Assembly (NCBI GenBank): GCA_947452965.1 | Contig: CANGEW010000011.1 | Location: 1-64,000 of the forward strand | DNA: 64,000 nucleotides | Reading direction: 5' to 3' | From: Chitinophagaceae bacterium | GTDB taxonomy: Bacteria; Bacteroidota; Bacteroidia; Chitinophagales; Chitinophagaceae | Shown: piece by piece, positions 28,211 through 36,641 of the stretch | How positions within the stretch are numbered: the stretch's first letter is position 1 | Layout: every line of letters begins with the position of its first letter | Notes under the pieces: generated by a model | What the model was told of the DNA's origin: nothing | What the model saw: only the letters and a program-made list of their open reading frames with translations | The model's database searches: none | Position numbers and translations under genes: made by a program

Positions 28211-29851
28211 TTAGAGCGAAACGCCTCTTTTCCATGGTATAAAATCGTCTTGATTTAACAAAACTGCTTTGGGTATAACTTCTCCACTAGCCGCTCTAAT
28301 ACAATATTCCAAAATATCTCTTCCCATTTCTTCAATAGTTTTAGTACCTTCGACAACGGGTCCGCAATCAATATCTATTATATCATTCATACGTTTAGTA
28401 AGATTACTATTTGTAGATACTTTTATTGTTGGACAAATAGGATTGCCTGTTGGGGTTCCTAATCCTGTAGTAAATAAAATTAAGGTTGCACCTGACGCGG
28501 CTTTTCCGGTAGTAGCTTCCACGTCATTACCTGGAGTACATACTAAATTCAATCCTGGCTTTACTGCTTGTTCTGTATAGTCAAGCGTGGCAACAATTGG
28601 AGAATTGCCTCCTTTTTTTGCTGCACCGGCACTTTTAATTGCATCAGTAATTAAACCATCTTTGATATTTCCCGGCGAAGGATTCATATGAAATCCAGAG
28701 CCTGCGTTGGTGACGATTTTTTCATAGCTCTTCATCAAGTGTATGAATTTATTTGCGGTAGGCTCATCCACACAACGATCTACCAACTCTTGTTCTACAC
28801 CACATAACTCGGGAAATTCGGCTAATAATACTTTGCCACCTAAGGCAACTAACAAATCGCTGCAATACCCTACTGATGGATTAGCGCTAATTCCACTAAA
28901 CCCATCGCTTCCTCCACACTTTACGCCAAGCGTTAACGCGCTCAATGGCGCTGGCTCACGTTGTAATTTATTAATCTCGACTAGCCCGCTGAAGGTTTCT
29001 CGAATAGCAGAAGCAATTAATTGCTCTTCACTTTGCGATTTTTGTTGTTCAAATATGAGCAAAGGCTTTTCAAAATTAGGATGAAGCGATTTTAAGTCGT
29101 TAAGAAAATCAGCCACTTGTAAATTTTGACAACCTAAACTCAATACAGTAATCCCGCCTACATTAGGATGGTTTGCATAGGCTGCGAGTAGCTTGCTCAA
29201 TACAGCAGCATCTTGCCTGATTCCTCCGCAGCCTCCATCATGATTTAAAAATTTAATGCCGTCTACATTCTGAAAAACTCTATGAGCAGGACTTTCAGAA
29301 GATGGACTGAACTCTATATCATTCACGCTGGCTCCATTCTTATGTGCTTCTAGAAGTGTTTTTGTATATGACTTATACTTCTCTGTCTTCGCATATCCTA
29401 ATTCGTTATGCAGTGCTTCCCTAATCACATCCATATTTCTATTCTCACAAAAAACCGTTGGAATAAACAACCAATAATTAGCTGTTCCGACTCTTCCATC
29501 TTTTCTATGATACCCATTAAAAGTACGCCCAACGAATTGTGAAATATCAGGCGCTACCCAATTAGGTTTTGTATTTCTCCATGCATAGTCACCTGTAGCA
29601 TGTTTTACATTTGCAGTACTCATCCATTGACCCGACTTCACATCCATTTGAGTGGTTCCCACCAGCACTCCATACATAATAATTTGTTGACCTTCGGTTA
29701 GATCTATCTCAAAAAATTTATGTTTTGCCTGAATATTTTCTTTAATAAAGAAAGATTTATTTCCCAAAGTAACTGTTTCTCCTTGTTGTAAATCAGTAAG
29801 TGCTACCACTACATTATCGCTAGGATGAACTTTTAAAATTTTTTGTTGCAT
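28211..29851 (-). CDS. uxaA: Altronate dehydratase
   Basis: Dehydrates D-altronate to 2-keto-3-deoxy-D-gluconate. The 546-residue cytoplasmic protein is the fused form: an N-terminal SAF domain (about 1-105; VVVALTDLQQGETV, GVLVGTT) and a C-terminal catalytic domain of the altronate/galactarate dehydratase family. Signatures include FNGYHRKDGRVGTANYW, HDGGCGG, LGCQN, VKCGGSDGFSGISANPSVG and GLGTPTGNPICPTIKVSTN. It is downstream of uxaB by 36 bp and upstream of uxaC by 41 bp. Confidence 0.97.
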   Translation of the reverse strand: MQQKILKVHPSDNVVVALTDLQQGETVTLGNKSFFIKENIQAKHKFFEIDLTEGQQIIMYGVLVGTTQMDVKSGQWMSTANVKHATGDYAWRNTKPNWVAPDISQFVGRTFNGYHRKDGRVGTANYWLFIPTVFCENRNMDVIREALHNELGYAKTEKYKSYTKTLLEAHKNGASVNDIEFSPSSESPAHRVFQNVDGIKFLNHDGGCGGIRQDAAVLSKLLAAYANHPNVGGITVLSLGCQNLQVADFLNDLKSLHPNFEKPLLIFEQQKSQSEEQLIASAIRETFSGLVEINKLQREPAPLSALTLGVKCGGSDGFSGISANPSVGYCSDLLVALGGKVLLAEFPELCGVEQELVDRCVDEPTANKFIHLMKSYEKIVTNAGSGFHMNPSPGNIKDGLITDAIKSAGAAKKGGNSPIVATLDYTEQAVKPGLNLVCTPGNDVEATTGKAASGATLILFTTGLGTPTGNPICPTIKVSTNSNLTKRMNDIIDIDCGPVVEGTKTIEEMGRDILEYCIRAASGEVIPKAVLLNQDDFIPWKRGVSL

Positions 29852-29887
29852 TAGTAATTAATGTTTAACGAATTTTGTATTTAAAAT

Positions 29888-31405
29888 CTAAGCAGATAAC
29901 TCTGCATTAGAATAATGGGTGATAGTTGCCATCACTCCCTGGTGTATCATTTGTTCTAAATTCAACAAAACTTTGCTTTCGAAGCCCTCTAATAAAGTTA
30001 AATTTTCACCCCATAATTGTTCGTTAGAAAGTACAGTTTTAACAAGATCCTCTAAAGACAAGGTCGTCCAATATTCAAAAAACAAATGAGCACTATCATC
30101 AGTTATTGGATAGGATTTGCCATTCCATTCCCCAAAATATTTTTGATTTTCGCATTTGACTGCTTTCATAAAAAACAAATATCCTGCAAAACCCAATGCC
30201 ATAGAATTTGGTACTTTTTTAAATAATGAAATAGATTGTTTCAATAATGGCAAACAACGCATTTTCATCTTGGAAGAATATTGTGCCGTAATACTAATCC
30301 ACTGGTGATCAATATAAGGATTACAAAAACGATCAAATACCTTGTTGGCAAAATCAAGCTTAATAGTATCCTCAATATCCATAGGGATAGAAGAAGCTAT
30401 CTCTACTTGCATTAATCTTTTTGCAAATGTTGCGTAGGTCTCATCCAACATTGCATCTCTGGTTAAATTAAACCCCGATAAAAATGCTAGTCCAGAATTA
30501 AATGTATGTGTAGCATTTAATAATCTTAACTTAAGCTCTCTAAATAAATTAATGTCTGATTGAATGACTACTCCCTCATCACATTGAGCAAAAGACAATG
30601 TTTGTTTTACATGCTCATCTCCTTCGATCGCCCATAAACGAAATATTTCACTTTCACAATAAAGACCATCTTTATATCCCAAATGTTCGGTTACCTCCTC
30701 CATCTTAGCAACGGAAGGTTTACCGGGTACAATTCTGTCTACTAGTGAATTACAAAAAGTGTTGCACTTTTCAAGCCAAGAAATAAAATCATCTTCTAGT
30801 CCATTGATATGTGCTAATTCAAACACAATACCTTCAAGCTTCTTGCCATTATCAGGAATGAGTTCCGTTGGAACAATGATCATTCCACTTTGCTCGCTAC
30901 CTTCAAAAGCTCTATATCTTTCATATAAAAACGATAACAATTTGCCAGGAAAGGAAACGGGTGGATATTGTTTAATGTCGTCCTGTACCAATGTGATGCC
31001 TACTTCTGTTGTATTAGAAAGAACAATCTTCATATGTGGATTATGAGCACATTCCAACACTTGATTCCATTCGTTTCTGGCATTGAGTACTCTGCTAACA
31101 GAGGCATTGATAATATTTTTCTCAACAACGGAACCGTTTTCAATTCCTTTTTCGCAAATGGTATATAAACCATCTTGTTTATCAAAATCTTGGGTATCTC
31201 CACTATTGGTCGATTTTACAATGACGATACGACCATTAAAAATCCCTTTTTTATTAGCCTTATCAATAAAGTAATCAGGCAAAGCACGCAATAATACTCC
31301 GGTACCAAATTGCAATACTTTTTCAGGCAACTCAAATATCTCATTACTTGGAACTTCAATTTCGTTGGAAGTAATATTATGTAAATTAAATTTCGATAAA
31401 ATCAT
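29888..31405 (-). CDS. uxaB: Tagaturonate reductase
   Basis: NAD-dependent reduction of D-tagaturonate to D-altronate. The 505-residue protein belongs to the mannitol-dehydrogenase/polyol-specific long-chain family. The N-terminal nucleotide-binding segment is VLQFGTGVLLRALPDYFID (about 30-48), followed by IVIVKSTNSGD. The mid-domain holds LSNTTEVGITLV and IVPTELIPDNGKKL, and the catalytic-domain signature LRLLNATHTFNSGLAFLSG includes the conserved Lys/His region family members use. No signal peptide. It lies 24 bp after a periplasmic CE8 gene, linking extracellular and cytoplasmic steps in one unit. Confidence 0.96.
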   Translation of the reverse strand: MILSKFNLHNITSNEIEVPSNEIFELPEKVLQFGTGVLLRALPDYFIDKANKKGIFNGRIVIVKSTNSGDTQDFDKQDGLYTICEKGIENGSVVEKNIINASVSRVLNARNEWNQVLECAHNPHMKIVLSNTTEVGITLVQDDIKQYPPVSFPGKLLSFLYERYRAFEGSEQSGMIIVPTELIPDNGKKLEGIVFELAHINGLEDDFISWLEKCNTFCNSLVDRIVPGKPSVAKMEEVTEHLGYKDGLYCESEIFRLWAIEGDEHVKQTLSFAQCDEGVVIQSDINLFRELKLRLLNATHTFNSGLAFLSGFNLTRDAMLDETYATFAKRLMQVEIASSIPMDIEDTIKLDFANKVFDRFCNPYIDHQWISITAQYSSKMKMRCLPLLKQSISLFKKVPNSMALGFAGYLFFMKAVKCENQKYFGEWNGKSYPITDDSAHLFFEYWTTLSLEDLVKTVLSNEQLWGENLTLLEGFESKVLLNLEQMIHQGVMATITHYSNAELSA

Positions 31406-31429
31406 GAATGTGTATTTTGATTGGTTATG

Positions 31430-32431
31430 CTATTGATTTTCGGGATTCCATGTATTATGAAAAACCCAATTAATGGTTATATTTTTTTCAGTGATACCAT
31501 CCGGTAAATGATCTTTAAACCAAGAAAAATCCCCCGATGACCTATGACAGTTATAAAAGTAAATTCTTTGTCCAAAGGGCGTTGCTGTACTATTAGGAAC
31601 ATGATAAACAGCGCTATCTTTCATGTTGTCGGCAAATGCGCAATTCACAAAAAACATTTGAGCATCTCTGTGATAACGTCCAAGTAAAAAACCATCATAC
31701 CCTTTAAAAGAACAATGTACCATCACCGATTTACTGTCGACATTTTTACTTCCATCGTGCCAAACGCTTGCCGGGCCGCCATATGCATAAAACTGACAAT
31801 CTTCAGCCCAGGCCCATCCGCGTGGACAGTAAAAATCCACCCCACCTTCCATGCTACAGTTTTTAAAATAAAACATTCCATTTTCAACATTCCATGGACT
31901 TACCGTATCTCCTCCTAATGACACAAATGAACAATTCAGCGCCTTTAATCGTGTAGCCTTTATCGTTCGTAATGCCATTTGGTGCCCAGTTTTTGTAATT
32001 CTTTTTTTGTGCGTAATTGTGTCTAAAAAACAGTCAATATTTTTTTCTTCAACAAAGTCAAAACCAAACGTGTTTTTTATGGTTATGTTTTTTATGGTTA
32101 CATCATCACCGTTTACATTCATAGTTGCTGCCCCCCAATCATCTTTGTGTGAACATCTAAACTCATCTCTTGCAATTGATTGCGTGATAACCGTTTTTTC
32201 TCTGTTCTCGCCTTCTAGAATGACATGATTTTTTTCAATAAAAATCTTTTCATCATATACGCCAGCTTTGATATAAATGATTCTATCGGCACTGGATGTA
32301 TCCGCTAAACTATTGATGGCTGTTTGAATACTCGTAAAATCTCCCTGACCATTTTTGTCTACTATAACTTTGTGCTGCGCTTTTGCAAACACAGAAGTTA
32401 GTACCCAAAATATGAAAAGAGTTTTTTTCAT
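31430..32431 (-). CDS. CE8-like pectinesterase, divergent active site
   Basis: The 333-residue exported protein (MKKTLFIFWVLTSVFAKAQ leader) has the CE8 beta-helix: KVIVDKNGQGDFTSIQTAIN, IYIKAGVYDEKIFI, and a Gln in GHQMALR. The catalytic blocks depart from the canonical form: the GxQDT segment reads SLGGDTV, so the second oxyanion Gln is absent; the DFIFG block is GGVDFYCPRG; and the LGRPW block is LGRYHRD. Both Asp and the Arg are kept, so activity is possible but specificity is probably altered. An ATG at 32440 would overlap the GH105 gene by 8 bp; the ATG at 32431 starts the signal peptide directly. Probably periplasmic, since it has no lipobox and no sorting domain. Confidence 0.85.
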   Translation of the reverse strand: MKKTLFIFWVLTSVFAKAQHKVIVDKNGQGDFTSIQTAINSLADTSSADRIIYIKAGVYDEKIFIEKNHVILEGENREKTVITQSIARDEFRCSHKDDWGAATMNVNGDDVTIKNITIKNTFGFDFVEEKNIDCFLDTITHKKRITKTGHQMALRTIKATRLKALNCSFVSLGGDTVSPWNVENGMFYFKNCSMEGGVDFYCPRGWAWAEDCQFYAYGGPASVWHDGSKNVDSKSVMVHCSFKGYDGFLLGRYHRDAQMFFVNCAFADNMKDSAVYHVPNSTATPFGQRIYFYNCHRSSGDFSWFKDHLPDGITEKNITINWVFHNTWNPENQ

Positions 32432-32432
32432 G

Positions 32433-34343
32433 TCAATCATTCCTAGTTTGAGATAACAACCATTTGATCAAATCATCCGCAGCCTGATAGTTTTGATACT
32501 CCTTAGGCAATTTTCTGCCATCCACATACTCGTTGTAAAACCAGGGATCTCCTACAGCAAAAACAATACCGTTACCTACCTTTGCAACACTCATCATCAC
32601 TTCATTATTCTCACTATATAAAGCGCGGGCCGGCAATTTTATTTCTTGAGTACACAACTGCTTGATGTACCCTTTTTTAGCATTTTTGAATACAGATGAA
32701 GCTTTAGACAAATCCACTTCACCTTGTTCAAATTGGTCATTTTTTACATCGTGTCGTACATTCATATTCCAATGGATGCCAAATTTTTGAGCGAGTTGAT
32801 TATAATGTTCAAACTCAACGTTGTTGCTATCATTAGCCATCATTACCAAGATGCCGCCATTTTTAACATAGCTGTACAATGCGTCAATGTGCTGTTGTGT
32901 AATATAATTAGGTGATTTATTTTCCTTAGGCCAATCAGGATCAATTAAAAAATAAATTGATGCTTTTGATAAATTTTTTAATGTGGGTCCATCTTCTAAT
33001 AATTGAGTAGTGGCTCCGTTTTTTTGTATAATATGATTTAGAAAAGAAAATCCACCATTGTCGCGTTCATTCCATTTATAATGAAACACAATTGTTTTGC
33101 CAAAAGCATCTTGTTTAGTTTCTCTGTTAAAATAATTATCCATCATCACTATTTTTCCTTTACCTATAGAGGCATCGGAAAGTAATTCCATTTCAGAGGC
33201 GGCCATTAAAAAAACACCCAACCCTTTCGGATCATTATCAATAACGGGCTCAGACATATAATAATCAAAAGTACCGTTACGATAGGGCTTTCCGCCTAGT
33301 CCACTTACCTTTACAGTTCCTGTTAATATAAAATCATCATCAGATTTTTTTATGCAGGTGCGCATAATACCTTCCCATCCTTTTTGGGCTACAGCTATTT
33401 TATTGTAAGGAATATATCCTTTTCTACAAGCTTTTGCTATAGCATATGTAAACTGACAACTAGCAGAGGTTTCTAAATAATTACGATGTTGATTAGGTCC
33501 ATTATAGCCCAACACATCATACCATAATCCAGATTTTTTTTCTTGATATTGTTGGATAGTAGAAGATAAACGTCTCAAGATTGAGAGCAATTCAGGTCTT
33601 TTGGGATGATTTACAGGAACCCATTCCAATGCATCTACCAGTGCAGAAGCATACCATCCCATAGCTCTGGCCCATGCCAATGGAGAGCACCCTGTAACAG
33701 AGTCTGCCCATTTTTCTTTTTTGGACTCATCCCAACCATGATAGAGTAATCCTGTTGCAGGTTGAATACAATGTTTTTCAATCCAAATAAACTGATTGGC
33801 TATATCATTGAAGGCAGTATCGTCATGGGCTAGATTTGCATATTCTGCATAAAAAGGCTCAGCCATATATAAGCCATCTAACCACATTTGATAGGGATAA
33901 ATTTTTTTATGCCAAAACCCACCCTCGTTTGTCCGAGGCTGTTTTCTTAATTGATCACGTAAAAGGTTAGCCGCTTTTAAATATTTTTCTTTTTGTGTTA
34001 CCTTATATAATAACAATAATATTTTTCCATTGTTGATGTTATCAATATTATATTCATCCTGTTTGTACGTTTTAATTGAGCCATCCTCATTTATGAAAAA
34101 ATCTGTTTGTTTTTGTATGTATTCAAAATATCTACCATCTCCTGTATTGAGCCACTGTCCTTCTATTCCCTTTAACAGCACACCCATGTCATAGGTCCAT
34201 TTGGCAGGTTTTGCATCTAGTGAAAAACTATCTTTCCAGATATGCATAACCGTTTGTGCCATTTGTGACCCAACAGACTGCGATTGTGTTGTAAGCATCA
34301 ATAGCATCATGCATATAATCAATACACTTCTCATTAATTTCAA
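32433..34343 (-). CDS. GH105 unsaturated rhamnogalacturonyl/galacturonyl hydrolase with extra C-terminal domain
   Basis: Removes the unsaturated uronate that pectate or rhamnogalacturonan lyases leave at the non-reducing end. The 636-residue protein has a signal peptide (1-21) and an (alpha/alpha)6 barrel (about 25-385) with the family's WTYDMGVLLKGIEGQW start, IYPYQMWLDGLYMAEPF carrying the proposed catalytic Asp, and GWARAMGW-like PLAWARAMGWYA. A second domain of about 240 residues (about 395-636) follows, with HIDALYSYVKNGGILVMMAND and VFAVGDPWFYNEYVDG, resembling DUF4350-type or glutamine-amidotransferase-like modules found fused to GH105 in Bacteroidota. It lies 31 bp downstream of GH28. 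Probably periplasmic. Confidence 0.9.
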   Translation of the reverse strand: MKLMRSVLIICMMLLMLTTQSQSVGSQMAQTVMHIWKDSFSLDAKPAKWTYDMGVLLKGIEGQWLNTGDGRYFEYIQKQTDFFINEDGSIKTYKQDEYNIDNINNGKILLLLYKVTQKEKYLKAANLLRDQLRKQPRTNEGGFWHKKIYPYQMWLDGLYMAEPFYAEYANLAHDDTAFNDIANQFIWIEKHCIQPATGLLYHGWDESKKEKWADSVTGCSPLAWARAMGWYASALVDALEWVPVNHPKRPELLSILRRLSSTIQQYQEKKSGLWYDVLGYNGPNQHRNYLETSASCQFTYAIAKACRKGYIPYNKIAVAQKGWEGIMRTCIKKSDDDFILTGTVKVSGLGGKPYRNGTFDYYMSEPVIDNDPKGLGVFLMAASEMELLSDASIGKGKIVMMDNYFNRETKQDAFGKTIVFHYKWNERDNGGFSFLNHIIQKNGATTQLLEDGPTLKNLSKASIYFLIDPDWPKENKSPNYITQQHIDALYSYVKNGGILVMMANDSNNVEFEHYNQLAQKFGIHWNMNVRHDVKNDQFEQGEVDLSKASSVFKNAKKGYIKQLCTQEIKLPARALYSENNEVMMSVAKVGNGIVFAVGDPWFYNEYVDGRKLPKEYQNYQAADDLIKWLLSQTRND

Positions 34344-34374
34344 TTCTGTTCTAGATTTATTTTTAATTCTTTTT

Positions 34375-36018
34375 CTATTTAAACTGAATCATGCTTTCGG
34401 TTGCACCCAATTCCAGTATTAATTTTTCTTTTGACTTAGATGAATCGGTGTGTAATACTTGAATATTCTTATTTTTTTCGCCACTCACTCTTATTAGATT
34501 TTCTGTGCCAGCCGGATAAGTCAAATTATCAAATTGAATTCCGTCACTGTTGATGATATCTACTACAGGATGAGTGTTTTCAGGAATGACATGTACTTTA
34601 TTAAAATTGATATTAGATGCTTCTTGTATATCGATTCCATTCTTTGATTGAATAGTAATATTTTTCAGTTGGATATCTGAAATATGCATTTCGGGCAATC
34701 CTCTTATAAAAATTGCCTTTTCTGCTCCATTGCAATAAACATTATTAATAGAAAAATTCCTGAATTGAGGTGTTGTTTCATCTACTGGCTTGCGTTCCAC
34801 TTTTGGCAATTCTCTTTTTTCGCCCTCTAATGGAACCGGATCCTTAGCTGTATAATACATGTCAAATAAAATAGCCTCCCCAACAATGTCTTTCATGTAG
34901 ATGTTGTTGATGAAAATATTTTCAACAAGTCCACCACGACCTCTGGTTGTTTTAAATCTTAAGCCGATATCTGTTCCTATAAAAGTGCAATTATTTACAG
35001 TAATATTTTTTACACCACCACTCATTTCACTGCCTATTACAAACCCGCCATGAGAAGCATACACGGTGCATCCAGAAATGGAAACATTTTCAGTAGGCTT
35101 GTTTCTTTGTCTGCCTTGTTCATCTCTACCACTTTTCATGCAAATGGCATCATCTCCTACATCAAAAACAGAAGAAGCTATGACAACATTTTTACAACTT
35201 TCTACATCTATTCCATCGCCATTTTGAGCAAAAGAAGGATTTCGAACTTGAATATTTTTTACAGTAAGATTTTCGCACATGAGCGGATGCAAACACCAAG
35301 CTGGCGAATTTTGAAACGTCACACCTTGCAAATACACATTTTTACATTTTAACAGAAACACCATATTGGGTCGTAAAAAATCTTTCACACTATCATAGAA
35401 AGCATTTGATTTTTCTGGACTCGTTATTGCGCCTGGATTGGAGTATAATGTACCCTTAAATGATTTTTCAGATGGGTACCAGGTTTTTTTATCATCACTT
35501 AACAAGCCGCCACTTGAGATGAATTTTTTCCATTGTGTAGCATTGACTTTATCTTTCTTTACCATTCTCCATGCGTCGCCATTTCCATCAATAATTCCTT
35601 CGCCGGTAATTGCAATATTTTGAGCTCCATCTGCCGAAATAGGTGATTGGTTTCTCATTTGATTTACGCCTTCCCAATTGGATTTGATTAATGCATAGGC
35701 GGAAAAATCTCTGGTAAATAAAAGTGTTGCCCCCCTGGAAATAAGTAAGTTAATATTACTTTTTAATACAATCGGCCCTGAAAGCCATAATCCAGGTGGT
35801 AATAATACTACTCCGCCCCCATTTTTAGAACAAGCTTCAATAGTGGCATTGATGGCTTTGGTGTTTAAATCCATTCCATTGGATACAGCACCATACTTTT
35901 CAATATTGAATGTATCTTTTTTAAAATGCGGGATTGTGACATTAGGAAGTGTAAATTCCTGTTGGGCAAATATTATTTTTGTTATAAAAACAAAGGTGGC
36001 TAACAATCTAATTTTCAT
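34375..36018 (-). CDS. GH28 polygalacturonase, probably exo-acting
   Basis: Hydrolyses galacturonan or rhamnogalacturonan glycosidic bonds. The 547-residue protein has a signal peptide (1-18, IIFAQ), the Pec_lyase-like start FNIEKYGAVSNGMDLNTKAIN, and the GH28 catalytic blocks QNGDGIDVESC (first Asp), VGDDAICMKSG (Asp pair), SHGGFVIGSE (His) and LRFKTTRGRGG (Arg/Lys). The NGDGID and FVIGSE forms are those of bacterial exo-polygalacturonases, and an insertion of about 80 residues before the catalytic core (WRMVKKDKVN to DSVKDFLRPNM) also suits an exo-type pocket. It follows a 188-bp gap with a candidate operator, so it probably heads the GH28-GH105-CE8-uxaBAC transcript. Confidence 0.94.
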   Translation of the reverse strand: MKIRLLATFVFITKIIFAQQEFTLPNVTIPHFKKDTFNIEKYGAVSNGMDLNTKAINATIEACSKNGGGVVLLPPGLWLSGPIVLKSNINLLISRGATLLFTRDFSAYALIKSNWEGVNQMRNQSPISADGAQNIAITGEGIIDGNGDAWRMVKKDKVNATQWKKFISSGGLLSDDKKTWYPSEKSFKGTLYSNPGAITSPEKSNAFYDSVKDFLRPNMVFLLKCKNVYLQGVTFQNSPAWCLHPLMCENLTVKNIQVRNPSFAQNGDGIDVESCKNVVIASSVFDVGDDAICMKSGRDEQGRQRNKPTENVSISGCTVYASHGGFVIGSEMSGGVKNITVNNCTFIGTDIGLRFKTTRGRGGLVENIFINNIYMKDIVGEAILFDMYYTAKDPVPLEGEKRELPKVERKPVDETTPQFRNFSINNVYCNGAEKAIFIRGLPEMHISDIQLKNITIQSKNGIDIQEASNINFNKVHVIPENTHPVVDIINSDGIQFDNLTYPAGTENLIRVSGEKNKNIQVLHTDSSKSKEKLILELGATESMIQFK

Positions 36019-36117
36019 GGCTTTTATATCTAATTCAGTAGCAATATTGAACGCGTAAGGTAGAAAATTTTGGTGTCAATGGTTCTTAAGAAATAGGAAA
36101 ATATAGAGAGTTTCTAC

Positions 36118-36129
36118 GCAAACGTTACC
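36118..36129 (-). promoter_or_regulatory. Candidate LacI-family operator upstream of GH28 and the uxa genes
   Basis: Read toward GH28 the site is GGTAACGTTTGC, matching all fixed consensus positions, 99 bp before the start codon. It lies in the only sizeable gap within the pectin gene run. No convincing -33/-7 pair was found between it and the ATG. Confidence 0.65.
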
Positions 36130-36206
36130 ATTCCGCAATGGCAAATACAAAACGCTTGACTTTCAGCGCTTTTCTACAAAAAAAGCCTTGATTTTGACAT
36201 AAAAAT

Positions 36207-36638
36207 TTAAGATAGCTTCACAGCTTGACGGGCCAATAATTTCCATACTCCTTTTTGCTTTTGCCAAACCAGCAGTACTTTTAAGTGCACCTCACCTGGC
36301 ACTCCTTTATCATTGGTTACAGCGTTGAGATTATGTCTTACGATGGCTGTATTTCCGGAGATGTAAATAGTTTGATCGGTGAAATCCATGTTGACAAAAT
36401 CTGATTTGCCAGATACAATTTTTTCTACAAAAGCTTTTTTTCCCTCCACAGTTCCTCCTGAATGTCCATAACTTAAACTATCGGCAGTTATTTTGCACAA
36501 CATATTACTATCCGCATCAATCATCGCTTTGGATAAATTTTTAAGGGCGATAGATATTTCTTCTATTGATTTTGTTTGAGAAAATGATGTTTGAACAGCA
36601 ATTGTAAAAATGAAAATAAATAGATGTTTTCGATTCAT
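36207..36638 (-). CDS. Exported DUF4440/SnoaL-like (NTF2-fold) protein
   Basis: The 143-residue protein has a signal peptide (MNRKHLFIFIFTIAVQTSFSQ) and an NTF2-like cone fold pattern: helix SIEEISIALKNLSKAMIDAD, then LSYGHSGGTVEGKKAFVEKI, IYISGNTAIVRHNLNA, and the terminal LLVWQKQKGVWKLLARQAVKL that is typical of DUF4440. Similar small proteins occur in Bacteroidota polysaccharide loci, but no reaction is established. It follows the GH43 gene by only 3 bp, so the two are translated together. It ends 188 bp before the GH28 start and could bind a small sugar product or be a non-catalytic chaperone. Confidence 0.8.
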   Translation of the reverse strand: MNRKHLFIFIFTIAVQTSFSQTKSIEEISIALKNLSKAMIDADSNMLCKITADSLSYGHSGGTVEGKKAFVEKIVSGKSDFVNMDFTDQTIYISGNTAIVRHNLNAVTNDKGVPGEVHLKVLLVWQKQKGVWKLLARQAVKLS

Positions 36639-36641
36639 GTT

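Noticed and set aside
30423-30434. Operator-like GCAAATGTTGCG inside uxaB
   Set aside because: It is inside a coding region, differs from the consensus at fixed positions, and no gene starts downstream.
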